From Mya arenaria (lineage: Eukaryota; Mollusca; Bivalvia; Myida; Myidae): 64,000 bases of DNA. Positions within the stretch are counted from its first letter, which is position 1, and each line of letters starts with the position of its first letter. This document shows positions 35,642 through 47,947 of the stretch, piece by piece. The position numbers and the translations under genes are program-made. A model generated the notes under the pieces. It was not told the origin of the DNA, did not search any database, and saw only the letters and a list, made by a program, of their open reading frames with translations. The DNA lies in the NCBI RefSeq assembly GCF_026914265.1, contig NC_069127.1, positions 20,763,045-20,827,044 of the forward strand. The letters are read 5' to 3'.

Positions 35642-38600
35642 TATTATGCCCCCCTTCGAAGAAGAGGGGTATACTGCTTTGCACAGGCATGTCGGTATGT
35701 CGGTCGGTCGGTCGGTCCGTCGGTAGACCAAAGCTTGTCCGAGTGATACCTCAACAATTCCTGGACGTATGGTCATCAAACTTGACATGAAGGTTGTGCC
35801 AGACCAGTAGATGACCCCTATTGATTAAAGGGGTCAAAGGTCAAGGTCACAGTGACCTTTAATGGTAAATAATTTTAAAGCTTGTCCGAGTGATAACTCA
35901 ACAATGCCTAAACCTATTGTCATCAAACTTGATATGGAAGTTGAGCCTGACCAGTAGATGACCCCTATTGTTTTTGGGGATCATCGAGCCAAAGGTCAAC
36001 ATCACAATGACCTTGAATGGTAAAAGGTTGTCCGAGTGATAACTTGACAATGCCTGCACTTATGGCCCTCATACTTGACCGGGAGGTTGGGCCTGACCAG
36101 TAGATGACCCGTATTGATTTTGGGGGTCATCGGGGCCAAAGGTCAACATCACAGTGACCTTGAATGGTAAAAAGTTGTTCTTGTGATAACTCGACATAGC
36201 CTGCACCCATGGCCCTCATACTTGACATGGATGTTGGGCCTGACCATTAGATAACCCCTATTTTTGGTGGGGTCATCGGGCCAAAGGTCAAGTTCACAGT
36301 GACCTTGAATGGTAAAAGGTTGTCAGTGTGATAAAACGACAATGCCTGCATCCATGGCCCTCATACTTGACATGGAGATTGGGCTGACCAGTAGACGACC
36401 CCTTTTGTTTTTGGGTGTCATCGGGCTAAATGTCAAAGTCACAGTGACCTTGAATGGTAAAAGGTTGTCCGAGTGATAACTCGACAATGCCTGCACACAT
36501 GGCCCTCATACTTGACATGGACATTGGGCCTGACCAGTAGAGGACCCCTATTGTTTTTGGGGGTCATCGGGCAAAAGGTCAAGGTCACAGTGACCTTTAA
36601 TGATAAAAGGTTGTCAGAGTGATAACTCGACAATGCCTGCACCCATGGCCCTCATACTTGACATGGACGTTGGGCCTGACAAGTAGATGGCCCCTATTGG
36701 CTTTAGGGGTCATTGTTCCAAAGGTCAAGGTCACAGTGACCTTGAATGATAAAAGGTTGTCCAAATGATAACTCAACCATGCCTGCACCCATGGCCCTCA
36801 AACTTGACTTGGAAGTTGAGCCTGACCAGTAGAAGACCCCTACTGATTTTAGGGGTCAAAGGTCAAGGTCACAGTGACCTTGAAAGCAAACTCGACAACT
36901 CCTGGACCTATGGTCATCAAACTTGACATGATGGGTTGGCCTGACCAGTAGATGACCCCTCTTGGTTGTGGTGGTCATTGGGCCAAGGTCAAGGTCACAG
37001 TAACATTTAACGCAAAAAAATTAACAAATCTTCTGTGATATCTCAACAATGCCTGAACCTATGGTCTTCAAACTTGACATTGAATTGGGCCTGACCAGAA
37101 GATGACCATTATTGATTTTATGAGTCATCGAGTCAAAGGTCAAGTTTACAGTGACCTTGAATGCGAAAATGTTTCGAGTGATAACTCGACAATGCCTGCA
37201 CCCATGGCTCTCAAACTTAATTCGATGTTGCGTCTGATCTGTAGATGACCCCTTATGATTTTAGGGGTCATGTGGTCAAAGGTCAAGTTCATAGTGACCT
37301 TGAACGAAAAAATCTTGTCTGTGTGATAACTTGTCAATGCCTGCAACCATGACGCTCAAACTTGACATTTAGATTTTTGTGCCCAGCTGATGACTCCTAT
37401 GAGACTCGCATGCGTTTCAATATCATGATTCTTTGACCTTCAAATTTCCCTTAGATTAAACATATCCCAATACTTTCAGCAATAATTTAGTATCGATCTT
37501 TAAACATATGTCCTCCGTAGTTCTGTTTACTTTGTGATGTTTTTAAAGCTTAATTATCATTAACACGTATGGTCTAAAGATGTCCGAAGTGTTAAACAAA
37601 GAACACATAAATTATCGTTTCCAGAATTTGACAATTTGATATCGCTTAGCCAATAGTGGTTTAACAAAATAAGAGGTTGCTGTTAAAGGAAATTCTGTAC
37701 AGCGCCCGATTAACGAGTGCCCAATTAAGAGTTTGACGTGGATTTTTGCAGATTTTGATTTCACTCGCCTCCGCCTCGTGAAATCCGAATCTGCAAAAAT
37801 CCACTCGAGTCGACTTCCAGATCAAAACTCAGTACTAATAACCCTATTTTGCATACCATTTATGTTACCACTTTACATAACATCAAGTGTTGTTTGTTAT
37901 CTATTATACTAAAGAATCACAAGAATATAAAGATTCAACAGCTTACCAGTATAAATACACATATTTAGGCTCAACAAAACAGGAAGTACATGCGTTTCTA
38001 CGATATTTGACTTTACAATTCATGCCAAAATATACTATGCATGCACAAAAATATTCCTTTGATTACACCTAACGGCACCATATGTAAGTTTGATAGACCC
38101 TGTATAGGTTTTGGTTTTTATTTTAATGAATTGTCATGTTTAACTCATTTGACTGTGATGATCCAATCAAAAAAGCTTATTATGCCCACCTTCGAAGAAG
38201 AGGGGTATACTGCTTTGCACAGGCATGTCGGTATGTCGGTCGGTCGGTCGGTCCGTCGGTAGACCAAAGCTTGTCCGAGTGATACCTCAACAATTCCTGG
38301 ACGTATGGTCAACAAACTTGACATGAAGGTTGTGCCAGACCAGTAGATGATCCTTATTGATTAAAGGGGTCAAAGGTCAAGGTCACAGTGACCTTTAATG
38401 GTAAATAATTTTAAAGCTTGTCCGAGTGATAACTCAACAATGCCTAAACCTATTGTCATCAAACTTGATATGGAAGTTGGGCCTGACCAGTAGATGACCC
38501 CTATTGTTTCTGGGGATCATCGAGCCAAAGGTCAACATCACAGTGACCTTGAATGGTAAAAGGATTTCCGAGTGATAACTTGACAATGTCTGCACCCATG

Positions 38601-39950
38601 GCCCTCATACTTGTCAGGGAGGTTGGGCCTGACCAGTAGATGACCCGTATTGATTTTGGGGGTCATCGGGGCCAAAGGTCAAAGTCAAAGTGACCTTGAA
38701 TGGTAAAAAGTTGTTCTTGTGATAACTCGACATAGCCTGCACCCATGACCATCATACTTGACATGGATGTTGGGCCTGACCATAAGATAACCCCTATTTT
38801 TGGTGGGGTCATCGGGCCAAAGGTCAAGGTCACAGTGACCTTGAATGGTAAAAGGTTGTCAGTGTGATAAAACGACAATGCCTGCACCCATGGCCCTCAT
38901 ACTTGACATGGAGATTGGGCTGACCAGTAGACGAACCCTTTTGTTTTTGGGTGTCATCGGGCTAAATGTCAAGTTCACAGTGACCTTTAATGGTAAAAGG
39001 TTGTCCGAGTGATAACTCGACAATGCCTGCACCCATGGCCCTCATACTTGACATGGACATTGGGCCTGACCAGTAGAGGACCCCTTTTGTTTTTGGGGGT
39101 CATCGGGGAAAAGGTCAAGGTCACAGTGACCTTGAATGATAAAAGGTTGTCCAAATGATAACTCAACAATGCATGCACCCATGGCCCTCAAACTTGACTT
39201 GGAAGTTGAACCCGACCAGTAGAAGACTCCTATTGATTTTAGGGGTCAAAGGTCAAGGTCACAGTGACCTTGAAAGCAAACTCGACAACTCCTGGACCTA
39301 TGGTCATCAAACTTGACATGATGGGTTGGCCTGACCAGTAGATGACCCCTCTTGATTTTGGGGGTCATTGGGCCAAGGTCAAGGTCACAGTCACATTTGA
39401 CGCAAAAAAGTTAACATATCTTCTGTGATACCTCAACAATGCCTGAACCTATGGTCTTCAAACTTGACATGGAAGTTGGGCCTGACCAGAAGATGACCAT
39501 TATTGATTTTATGAGTCATCGAGTCAAAGGTCAAGTTTACAGTGACCTTGAATGCGAAAATGTTTCGAGTGATAACTCGACAATGCCTGCACCCATGGCT
39601 CTCAAACTTGATTTGATGTTGCGTCTGATCTGTAGATGACCCCTTATGATGACCCCACAGTGACCTTGAACGAAAAAATCTTGTCTGTGTGATAACTTGT
39701 CAATGCCTGCAACCATGGTCCTAAACTTGATATTTAGATTTTTTGTGGCCAGCTGATGACTCCTATGGATTTTGAGGTCAAAGGTCATGGTCATAACACA
39801 CTCTTTCGTCACACTTTGAATGGTCATAATCTTAAAACTGCCTCAACGGCATCCAATGTCAGTGACAAACCAGCTGTCATTTCGGTCCATGCATATTTCA
39901 TTCAATTGTCCATATAATCCTGACAACATGGCGCTCAGTGGGGCATAATG
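35642..39950. mobile_element. AGGTCA-rich element with short terminal inverted repeats (internally duplicated)
   Basis: Opens TTATGCCCCCCTTCGAAG (a duplicated start is at about 38179) and closes GGGGCATAAT, giving a short inverted end. Inside are a (CGGT)n tract and about ten monomers per copy, each about 145 bp, carrying ATGGxCxTCAxACTTGACAT and CAAAGGTCAAGGTCACAGTG. No transposase ORF is visible, so it looks non-autonomous. Confidence 0.7.
35844..39280. repeat. Array of perfect AGGTCAnnnTGACCT palindromes
   Basis: Perfect AGGTCACAGTGACCT is at 35844, 36582, 36728, 36866, 38380, 38827, 39118 and 39266. Further monomers carry one- or two-base variants. It is identical to the consensus of an estrogen-type nuclear receptor element; binding is not shown. 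Confidence 0.8.
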
Positions 39951-40439
39951 TTTAACATACATCTCTTGTTTGATTACTGATAAAAGATTCAAGCGATCAT
40001 TTTAAGACTTTTTTAATTAGAAATATGTAACCATGAAGCTATCAATTAAAACAACAAACATTTAGAAACGTATAGTTAAATATTTTACCATTTTTGATTA
40101 GTAGTGGGTTTTTTAAAAAAAAATACTGAAAAGCCATGACATAGTTTGGTGAAGTTATATTTCTGTAAAATTATGTTAGATACAATAAGGATACAACCTA
40201 AGTGTTCAGCCAATGACATTAGAGATAAGCAATCATTAAGTACTAGGCTTAATCATTAATAATTCCATCTTTCGCGGGTGTTTAAAGGTCCTCATACTAC
40301 CACTCATCCGATACACACTCCCTGCATCAGATTTTGCGTCAAATGTTAAATGTGTCAGCCAATGAGGTCGTATTTTAAGACAGTAAGATGACCTGAAGTG
40401 AAAATTTCATGATTAAAAAGGACTCGTTCGCTACGCTCA

Positions 40440-40893
40440 CTCCGCCCATTATCAATCATTAAAAGTTTGCTTCGTGTCATCTAACTATAACCTATCTGCA
40501 GATACAAACATCATCTCCATAACGAAAGAATCAAAGGGGAGAAACAGTGCCAACTCCTCAAACTTATTAATCAATAACCCAAAGACAGCTAACCAATATA
40601 GTGCGCCGATATAAAACAATGTGTTCATACAGTCATTTAATGGTTTTATCAATGTATACTAGAGGAGGTCAAACGATAATAAAAATAGATAAAAAAAACA
40701 CAATGAAACAAGTGAATGAGTCATTGACAGGTAGGTATTAGTTTTTTCTATACCGTTTGCACTCTCTTTAGAGTGTATTAGCCCATTTTGTGTTTCTCCG
40801 TAATATACTTAACTACTAAGTTTGTCCCTGTAGTTTCCATTTTATTTGCTTTTCCTTATCCATTAAAGCTGTGTATTTTAAAGCAGGAATATA
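40440..40893 (-). other. Probable 3' region of TSP1-LU gene 2
   Basis: Sequence after the stop of gene 2 is duplicated after gene 1 (about 47350-47813). AACAGTGCCAACTCCTCAAA, for example, is shared. Parallel duplication supports a shared 3' UTR or downstream flank. Confidence 0.5.
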
Positions 40894-41018
40894 CTATATA
40901 TATAGTTTTATTAATAAAAAGAATGCGGATGTGTCCAAACATGTCCCTTGGTTGGCGTTACAGAAGTCCGTGATGCATCCTTCTTCATCTTTGGACGATG
41001 TGCACCCTCTGTGGTAGA
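40894..41018 (-). CDS. Gene 2 exon: LU domain C-terminal half and stop
   Basis: Acceptor TTTTCAG, phase 1. VYHRGCTSS...EGC...DFCN has the RGC and terminal CN hallmarks of LU domains; ends TAG at 40894-40896. Confidence 0.7.
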
Positions 41019-42402
41019 CTGAAAATCATTTATATAAGGTGATTATCTTAACCATGAAAGAAGGTGTCTTCATAAAGAATGTTTCTTAAAGTCGGCCGCA
41101 GGTTAAGTTGTTATCATGGGGAGGTAAGTTTAATATAAATGCGCACAGCATCATTACATATGTAAGATTGATTATTTAGATTAACCATTAATAACTATAA
41201 CACACCTCCACCCTTGTATCCTTTTGTGCATTTTACACAAAGCTCCCCGTCGGAAATGTATATTTTGTCGTAACTGTACTTGTCACTATCAAAATTGCCC
41301 TGATCACAGAACTTGTGTGATGTGCTGTTACAATGGTAACATAGTATTTCTGAAACGAAAGGCAACATGTAGTACCAGGTATTTACCTCGAGGGAGATAA
41401 TAGCAACATTTAGAAAAAAATCACTGAATATGTTCGGTTATTATTTTTCTTAATTTCAGGATCCTTTCAACATAAAGTGACACAATACACACTATCATTT
41501 TTTTAAATACTTAAGGAGATTCAGCATCACGCAACATAAGCGTATTTCTAACAGCTTCATTACGCAACATAAGCGTATTTCTAACAGCCTCATCACGCAA
41601 CATAAGCGTATTTCTAACAGCCTCATTACGCAACATAAGCGTATTTCGTACAGCCTCATTACGCAACATAAGCGTATTTCTAACAGCCTCATTACGCAAC
41701 ATAAGCGTATTTCTAACAGCCTCATTACGCAACATAAGCGTATTTCTAACAGCCTCATTAGTATTATCATACTAGTATGAGTATCGAATTTAAAAGGTAT
41801 CGAGAAAAAGAGTTTATGATACTTGGACGTTTTTCTGATGACCTGAATCACGCGGAGACGTTTCTATTTAGGCCGTGCAGACAGGATGCGAGCCATCAGA
41901 AAAACGACCATTCACGACATTGTTTTTTTTTAAACAACTCCCTGTTTTGATGCACTGTTCGTGGTATTAACAAAAGAAACTCTTATTCCATTCGATGAGC
42001 AGTCGCGTTATTGATTCTTAATAAGCACATTGTAGCTCAAATCTTTTGAAATATTTTGTAATATAAAGTAGAGTTTAACATCGTATTCTGATCGACAATA
42101 GAGAGATATAGATTTTACAATATGAATCGCTTTATTTTCAAGTTCAGTTAAATTGATATGGTAAAGAAAATTGACAGATATACAATAAGGCATGCGTCCA
42201 AATGTGTTTCAAACGCAATGGTACATACTTGGGCATAATATTCCCGTGAAACAATCTTCGGACTCCTTATAATCACCCGTGCAGGTGCTGCCGTTATGTT
42301 GTGGCTGCGGGTTGTCGCAAAGTCGTTCCCGTACCCTAGTTCCGTTTCCACACGAAACTGAGCAGGTCGTCCACGTCGACCAATTGGAAAAAAATCCATT
42401 TA
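40894..42402 (-). CDS. TSP1-Ly6/uPAR (LU) gene 2
   Basis: Three minus-strand exons join in frame: TSP1 42229-42402 (58 codons), LU first half 41206-41349 and LU second half with stop 40894-41018. The product would have one TSP1 repeat, then a complete LU domain (LCYHCNS..., CVKC, RGC, DFCN) and a short hydrophobic C-terminus (FFLLIKLYI) that may be a GPI signal. No exon encoding a start or signal peptide was found above 42402. All seen splice sites are canonical. Likely an extracellular, membrane-attached recognition protein (inference). Confidence 0.65.
41206..41349 (-). CDS. Gene 2 exon: LU domain N-terminal half
   Basis: 144 nt, phase 1-1, acceptor GTTTCAG, donor GTGTGT. ILCYHCNSTSHKFC...ELCVKCTKGY is the typical LU start (CYxC). 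Confidence 0.75.
41523..41760. repeat. 33-bp minisatellite, about 7 copies
   Basis: Unit GCAACATAAGCGTATTTCTA plus ACAGCCTCATTAC, in the intron between the TSP1 and LU exons of gene 2. The corresponding intron of gene 1 holds a single diverged unit near 48790-48826. The 33-bp period keeps several frames open. Confidence 0.9.
42229..42402 (-). CDS. Gene 2 exon: TSP1 repeat
   Basis: 174 nt, phase 1-1, acceptor GATGCAG, donor GTATGT. FSNWSTWTTCSVSCGNGTRV, then RERLCDNP...CTGD...CFTGILCP is a textbook TSP1 repeat with the Trp pair and RxR strand. Confidence 0.85.
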
Positions 42403-43054
42403 CTGCATCAATAACGATGTTCCACATGTATTTTCTACAAACGCAGAAAATAGACTATACGTTCAAATGATGTTCAATCTGATTAGGAACTATAAGAACT
42501 AGTTATTGAGAACTATTATAAGAAGTATTATAACCATGGAGACACTGAAATGAGTTATTGGAGTGCTCATTTTAAGGAGTGCTCATTTTAATTAAAGTTC
42601 TTGAAGGAAAGTTCGAGTTTTTTTTCGAGTGAATCGACATAGGCTACCACACCAAACCACACAGTTTGCCAGTATGCAATGTAACTAACGAAAAGTATTA
42701 AAAATGATGTGTCTCACTTCGATTACTGTTGATATTCGTCTTATGAAGGTCTTATAGCAGTTTTCATCGGATGCTAATTAAATTTAATTTTTACATGAGC
42801 CCAACGAAATCGAATGCTATAAATGTTACAAAATGTCAGCCTGCATAAAGGTTTTAATGCCTACCGGAATGAAATACATCGGTAATGTTTTGAACACTAT
42901 ATACTCATTTACATTTCGTCTTACAATCTTATACATGCCCTATGTTTGCTAGGACAAATAGCAACGCACGAAGCAGTATATGGTAATTATATAGTTACAC
43001 ATTACCAATGATTAGCAGTATATGATGAATTTTTATTCCATTGGTCATACAAAC

Positions 43055-43168
<114 letters not shown>

Positions 43169-43584
43169 TTTTAAAACGGTGTTATTGGAAAACATAATTA
43201 TGCAGACAATACTTTACTTTACAACACATTACAATCAGCTTTAATTATATTTGCCGTAACATACAAATTATCATTTTTTTTGTGAGTGTAATTACTTACG
43301 TTGATTTATTCCATTTGATTTGGGTAACTATCAAATTGCCTAGCACGTAGTGTTTTTCCTGCAGTGTATTATATTTGTTGCGATTAATAGTCATAAGTAA
43401 TAGATTCGTTAGGCAATAATAATAATGTGACATACTGAACTGTGTTTCTCCTTCTGCAGATATAGTTCTGATCTCTAATCATAGAAGTACTTGTGGTTTA
43501 CCTATAAGTTTATTATTATTTGATTTATTGTTAAGTTTCCTCAAGTTAATTCATACTTTGATAAGATTTTGCGTTTTATCTTAA

Positions 43585-43990
43585 TTTAGGATTGTTGGGA
43601 TAAGAGTGAGGTTTGTGCACTTAAACTGGTTTAAGCCCCAAGTAAATTTTGAACGTTCCAAGGCGGTACCTAACAATCCTTGATAACACCCCTAGTATAT
43701 ATGTACCGAGTTGTTTGTTGAGATGTGTACTGTTGGTCCATGTTTCTGCTTTATGATTGCTTGTTTAAGTGTTGTTGTTTTTTTGTTTTTGGTGTTTACC
43801 ATGAGCGATTATACGGATTTTATGTTTCCCCACGCTTATGCAAATTTTAATCAGATTTACCTTTTACGTTTTTACTTTATTCAGGATTGTTGGGATATGA
43901 GTGAGGCTGTGCACACAAACTGGTTTAAACCCCCAGTAAATTTACATTTCACTGACCGTTCCAAGGCGGTACCTAACAATCCTTGATGAA
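43585..43990. mobile_element. Two copies of a short repeat with inverted ends (MITE-like)
   Basis: AGGATTGTTGGGAT...AACAATCCTTGAT at about 43588-43685 and again at about 43883-43987. The ends AGGATTGTT and AACAATCCT are inverted. The internal CGTTCCAAGGCGGTACC is shared. Confidence 0.6.
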
Positions 43991-44019
43991 CATACCTAGT
44001 TTTTTATATATAGTATGTA

Positions 44020-44835
44020 TGCACTGTGCTGCTTTTGGAGTTTTGTGCTGTTCTTCTATGTTTCTTGTTTGTGATGTTGTGTTCTATGTCTTTGGCGTTT
44101 GCCCAGTGCCATTAAACCGGGTTTATGTTTAAACTCTTTACTACTGAGCTTGTTTCTGTAGCTTTTTGCATAAATATTAAAGGCCAAAAACGATTAAAGG
44201 GGAACAAAGCTACAACACAACAACTATTAAACGCACATAAAAACACCGTCGTTAGTTCAATTTGAGAGCAACCGACTTGCTACAGTCAGTGAAAACAATA
44301 TTTGAACTCATATATAAAGTGTGAATGTGATAGTTTAACCTCTTAGTTCATCAAAACAAACGATCTTATAAACTGACAAACTGAATTTTGTTTACTTAAT
44401 TAATCGATATGTGTATCAGGTGTAAAATGATAAGAGTGTTCTCATTCATTCTAGGGTTTGTTAGGTTGGTTTGTAAATTAATAGATTTTATGATTTAACT
44501 TAATAATTTGTTGAATTACATATTGACATTTGAAGGCATTGCAAAAATGTTGTCTATTGTCATATGTTTTGAAAATGATCTTAATCTAAACTTGGTGTGG
44601 TCCGAATGTGGTGTCTTGTCGATGTTAGTCTATTGGGAGATGTTTAGAAAATACTCATTTTCAATTCCTTAATAGGTGGATTGTCAATTGTGAAATCATA
44701 TTTTAAGTGTGCGTTGTGCTGCTTGTGGAGTTTTGTGCTGTTCTTCCATGTTTCTTGTTTGTGATTTTTTGTTTTTATGTTCCATATCTTTGGCGTTTAC
44801 CCAGTGTGATTAAACCGGGTTTATGTTTAATTTTA
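44020..44835. repeat. Dispersed repeat copies just upstream of GIMAP pseudogene
   Basis: Two direct copies (about 44025-44182 and 44700-44835) share GTGCTGTTCTTC, CATGTTTCTTGTTTGTGAT and AAACCGGGTTTATGTTTAA. Diverged relatives are at 8235, 51389 and 52466. Confidence 0.65.
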
Positions 44836-44845
44836 TTATTTCATA

Positions 44846-45667
44846 ATGGGTGATAATGTTCAGGAAAGACGAGTGATTTTGATTGGGAAAACTGGAAAGG
44901 GTAAAAGTATTACCGAAATACACTTTTAAGGAAAAAGTATTTGCAGCAAAAGAGAGTTTTAACGCTGTTACACGCGTCTCTTGTTCTGCCGAGACAGTGA
45001 TTGTTGAATTCGGACATTGGCACTATGATTACACTGTAGTTGGCACACCGGGGCTCTTTGACACTGGAACCTCTCTTGCGAAGACGACGCTAATGATTCA
45101 ATCATCAACTACGACATATTGCCCAAATCCGCATGCCTTTCTTCACGTCTTTAAACGTGGAACATTTACCGAAGAAGACGGCTTTACGGTGAAAATGATG
45201 CAAACCAGTTTCTGCGAAAAGATAAACGATCATATAATAGTTGTCGTAACGCATGGGAGAGATTACAAGTCAGATGAAGAAAGTGAGAAAACAGATGTAA
45301 AAAAAACAACACTTTCAAAAATTGTCAAAAAGTGTGGAAATAGATTGATACGAATTGAAAATGTCACAGCTGAAACTGCCTCTGCGCCGGAGAAAATTTT
45401 CAAAACCGTTGAAATCTAAGTAAAAATGGGTCTCGCACATGTAATAATAATTATGCACATGTTCACTCAAAAGCGTTGAACGATCATCTCGCCAATTACA
45501 ATGATAGTAGAGATATCGAATTTCATCTTATGGCACTGTTTACAAATTTCGGAAGGTGGATACCTGGCTGGAAAACAGTTTTTCTTGGAGTTCTCGCCGG
45601 CGGGGCAGCTGGGTATGGGGTCGCAACCGGGACTTTAGGAGGCGCTGTAGCTTGGGCTGCTATATGA
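44846..45667 (+). pseudogene. GIMAP/AIG1-like GTPase pseudogene A
   Basis: ATG at 44846 reads a P-loop (ILIGKTGKGKS) and then hits a stop. Against copy B it has lost two nucleotides just after the P-loop, shifting the frame into KVFAAKESFNAVT, VEFGHWHYDYTVV and TPGLFDTG. G3 reads GTPG instead of DTPG. A second break near 45417 (TAA) precedes NDHLANYND... and a hydrophobic tail (FLGVLAGGAAGYG). The family is GTP-binding immune or stress GTPases. It has no introns, and no full-length product is possible as read. Confidence 0.75.
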
Positions 45668-45699
45668 GCCTTCTGTGGTCTCCTCGGTAGGGGGTGTTC

Positions 45700-47340
45700 T
45701 ATATGGTGTACTTCAGAAAATAAAATTATGATAACGGTATAAACATGCGTATTTACATCACTGTAACACTTATCAATATTAAAAAAAAAACTTTTTCTGT
45801 GGGATAGACTCCAGTCAATTTATAACCGATGAAACCACAGTAATCATGTATATAAAGGTGTCTTGCATTTGAAAAACGACATTTGGAGACAACGAAACAT
45901 TAAGACAACATTAGCAATTGAGGATCATTGCAAACTAACTATTTCACAAACTACGAGCAGCCTCTTCGTTCACAATCCGTTGATACGTAAAGCTAAATTT
46001 CATTTGGAGAACATCTTGTATGCTTTATTACATGTCTCTTTTTGGTTCACTTCGTAGTGAAATACTAACAATTACCACGATGTATTATTATCTGATTCAA
46101 GTTTTGAGTTGTTGTTTTTTAGAAATGTTTTGCTAATAAATGTTTCCATAAGTGCGTCAATAAGAAAAAGAGAATTTTGTATTTATGTGCGTTGCTGCAA
46201 TAACTTCAATCGATATCCATAAACGTTGATATCAAGTGTATTAAATTGCATGCACTTGAGAAGTCTCTTTTCAAATTCGAATACATATTTGAACTAGTTA
46301 ATATATATATATTCAAAGCAACGTCTTATTGATCAGATCAAATAATCTTTGTATGGCTCGGCAATTGCAGCAATACTCTTTCCAAACCTTCTTCGAATAA
46401 TCTTCGTTTCTTGATAAATTTAAGTAACGAATTCCTTCAACTGAATTTTAACGTTCGTCTCATCAATTACGTATTGAAACTTATGGCAACAAAAAAATTA
46501 CCCATTATCAAAATATTTGGACCATTTGTAATAACAAAGATATGGAAGATAAACTTACCTTTATTTTGTCTGTCCATGTACGTAAATTTATTTCTTTGAT
46601 GAAATCCGTTTTTTATGCAAGACACGAATGATTATTTTATTTAGAGGCATTTTTAATTCGTTGAAATATATTTATATGCATTTATATATACATATAATTG
46701 TCGTACTCTGGAATGCATCGTTCATTAATATAATTCATAAACATAACCTGCATGTATCTTGTCCGATCATGGTTTCTCCTAAATGACACACATGTACACA
46801 ATACTGTAAAATGTTTATAATTTCTGAAGAATGACACACATCTATAACATATCTTTGACAACACTTTTGTCCTACATAGTTTATTTATACTCTGGAATTT
46901 ACTAATCCTATCAAAAAAAGTGCATTGATTAAAGTCCTTGAGATAGATACACTGACTTTCTTGAAATACTTTCTTAAAATACTTTGTAAAAATTACCCGA
47001 ACAACTAAAAGCTTCATAAATACATTTGTCTATATAATATATGCATGTTAAAGCAAACAAACCAGAAAGTAGAAAAGACCATACATGCACAGTGAAATAA
47101 ATAAAACTTCCACACGTTTGATTAATTTTTTACGTATTTTGTACACATAATGGTTTCGGGTTGCGTCATTTTGTTTCATTTTGCTATTACAAAATGTAAA
47201 ACTACAGAAACAAGTGTAAAGGATAAGTCGTCTACAGGTTATCTTTAGTAAGGTAAGAACATTTAAACGACAATTTGGTATATTAGGATATATTTGATTA
47301 ATATTGACCAGTCTTTAAATAGTTGTGTTAACTTATATCT
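45700..47340. other. Noncoding stretch
   Basis: No supported feature. The first exon of TSP1-LU gene 2 could lie here. Confidence 0.4.
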
Positions 47341-47813
47341 TAATATAAACATTTATACAATTTGCTGCAGATACAGAAATCACCTCCATCACCAAAAAAT
47401 CAAGGCGGATAAACAGTGCCAACTCCTCAAATGTATCCTACATAACACATCTATGCGATCAGGCTCGCCGATTTAAAATCATGTTTCTATACAGTCTCTT
47501 CTTGATTGTATCGTCGTATAAACCAGGAAGTTAAACGAAATGAAAAACGATGAAAACAAAACAAAACAAAAAGCATAACAATTCAATAATTCATTGGAAA
47601 ATGAGTAGTCATCTATTAATTAGAGATGCATGCAAATGTCTTGCAAAAGGTATTCAGCTTTCTTTTTGCTGTGTTTTCTTTTTCTATATCGTTTTTATTT
47701 TAGTGTGTGAAAGTCCTTAAAGTTGTGATGATTTTCTATAAAATTGTTAGCTGCTGGGGCTGTCTCTGTAGTTTCCATGTTATTATTGTATCTACCTCTT
47801 GAAGAAGTATATT

Positions 47814-47947
47814 TCAAAGCAAGATATATACTAAATACAGTTTCATAAACAGAAGGAACGCTGCCGTGTTCATACAGGAGGCTTGGTTGCAAAAATCAAA
47901 GGAACATCCATATTCATCTGCGGACGATGTACACCCTCTGTGGTAGA
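47814..47947 (-). CDS. Gene 1 exon: LU C-terminal half and stop
   Basis: Acceptor TTTTCAG. VYHRGCTSSADEYGC...DFCN, then a hydrophobic end; TGA at 47814-47816. Confidence 0.7.

Larger units (their letters stand above)
34861..39770. repeat. 2.5-kb tandem duplication
   Basis: Block 34861-37400 is repeated at 37401-about 39770 with few differences (for example, copy B lacks some monomer sequence). The junction reads CTCCTAT|GAGACTCGC. The upstream edge reads TTTCTAT|GAGACTCGC and the downstream edge CTCCTAT|GGATTTT, so CTAT is shared microhomology. Confidence 0.85.

Noticed and set aside
36439..39827. Family of 60-96 aa ORFs with MQALxSYHxDN starts
   Set aside because: Translations of the AGGTCA-rich monomer; similarity reflects the DNA repeat and the frames break from monomer to monomer.
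41523..41760. CRISPR-like direct repeat array
   Set aside because: Units abut without unique spacers and the context is eukaryotic, so this is a minisatellite.
41495..41851. 118-aa ORF of repeated MRLLEIRLCCV units
   Set aside because: A 33-bp minisatellite is a multiple of three and is open in several frames; it lies in an intron of TSP1-LU gene 2.
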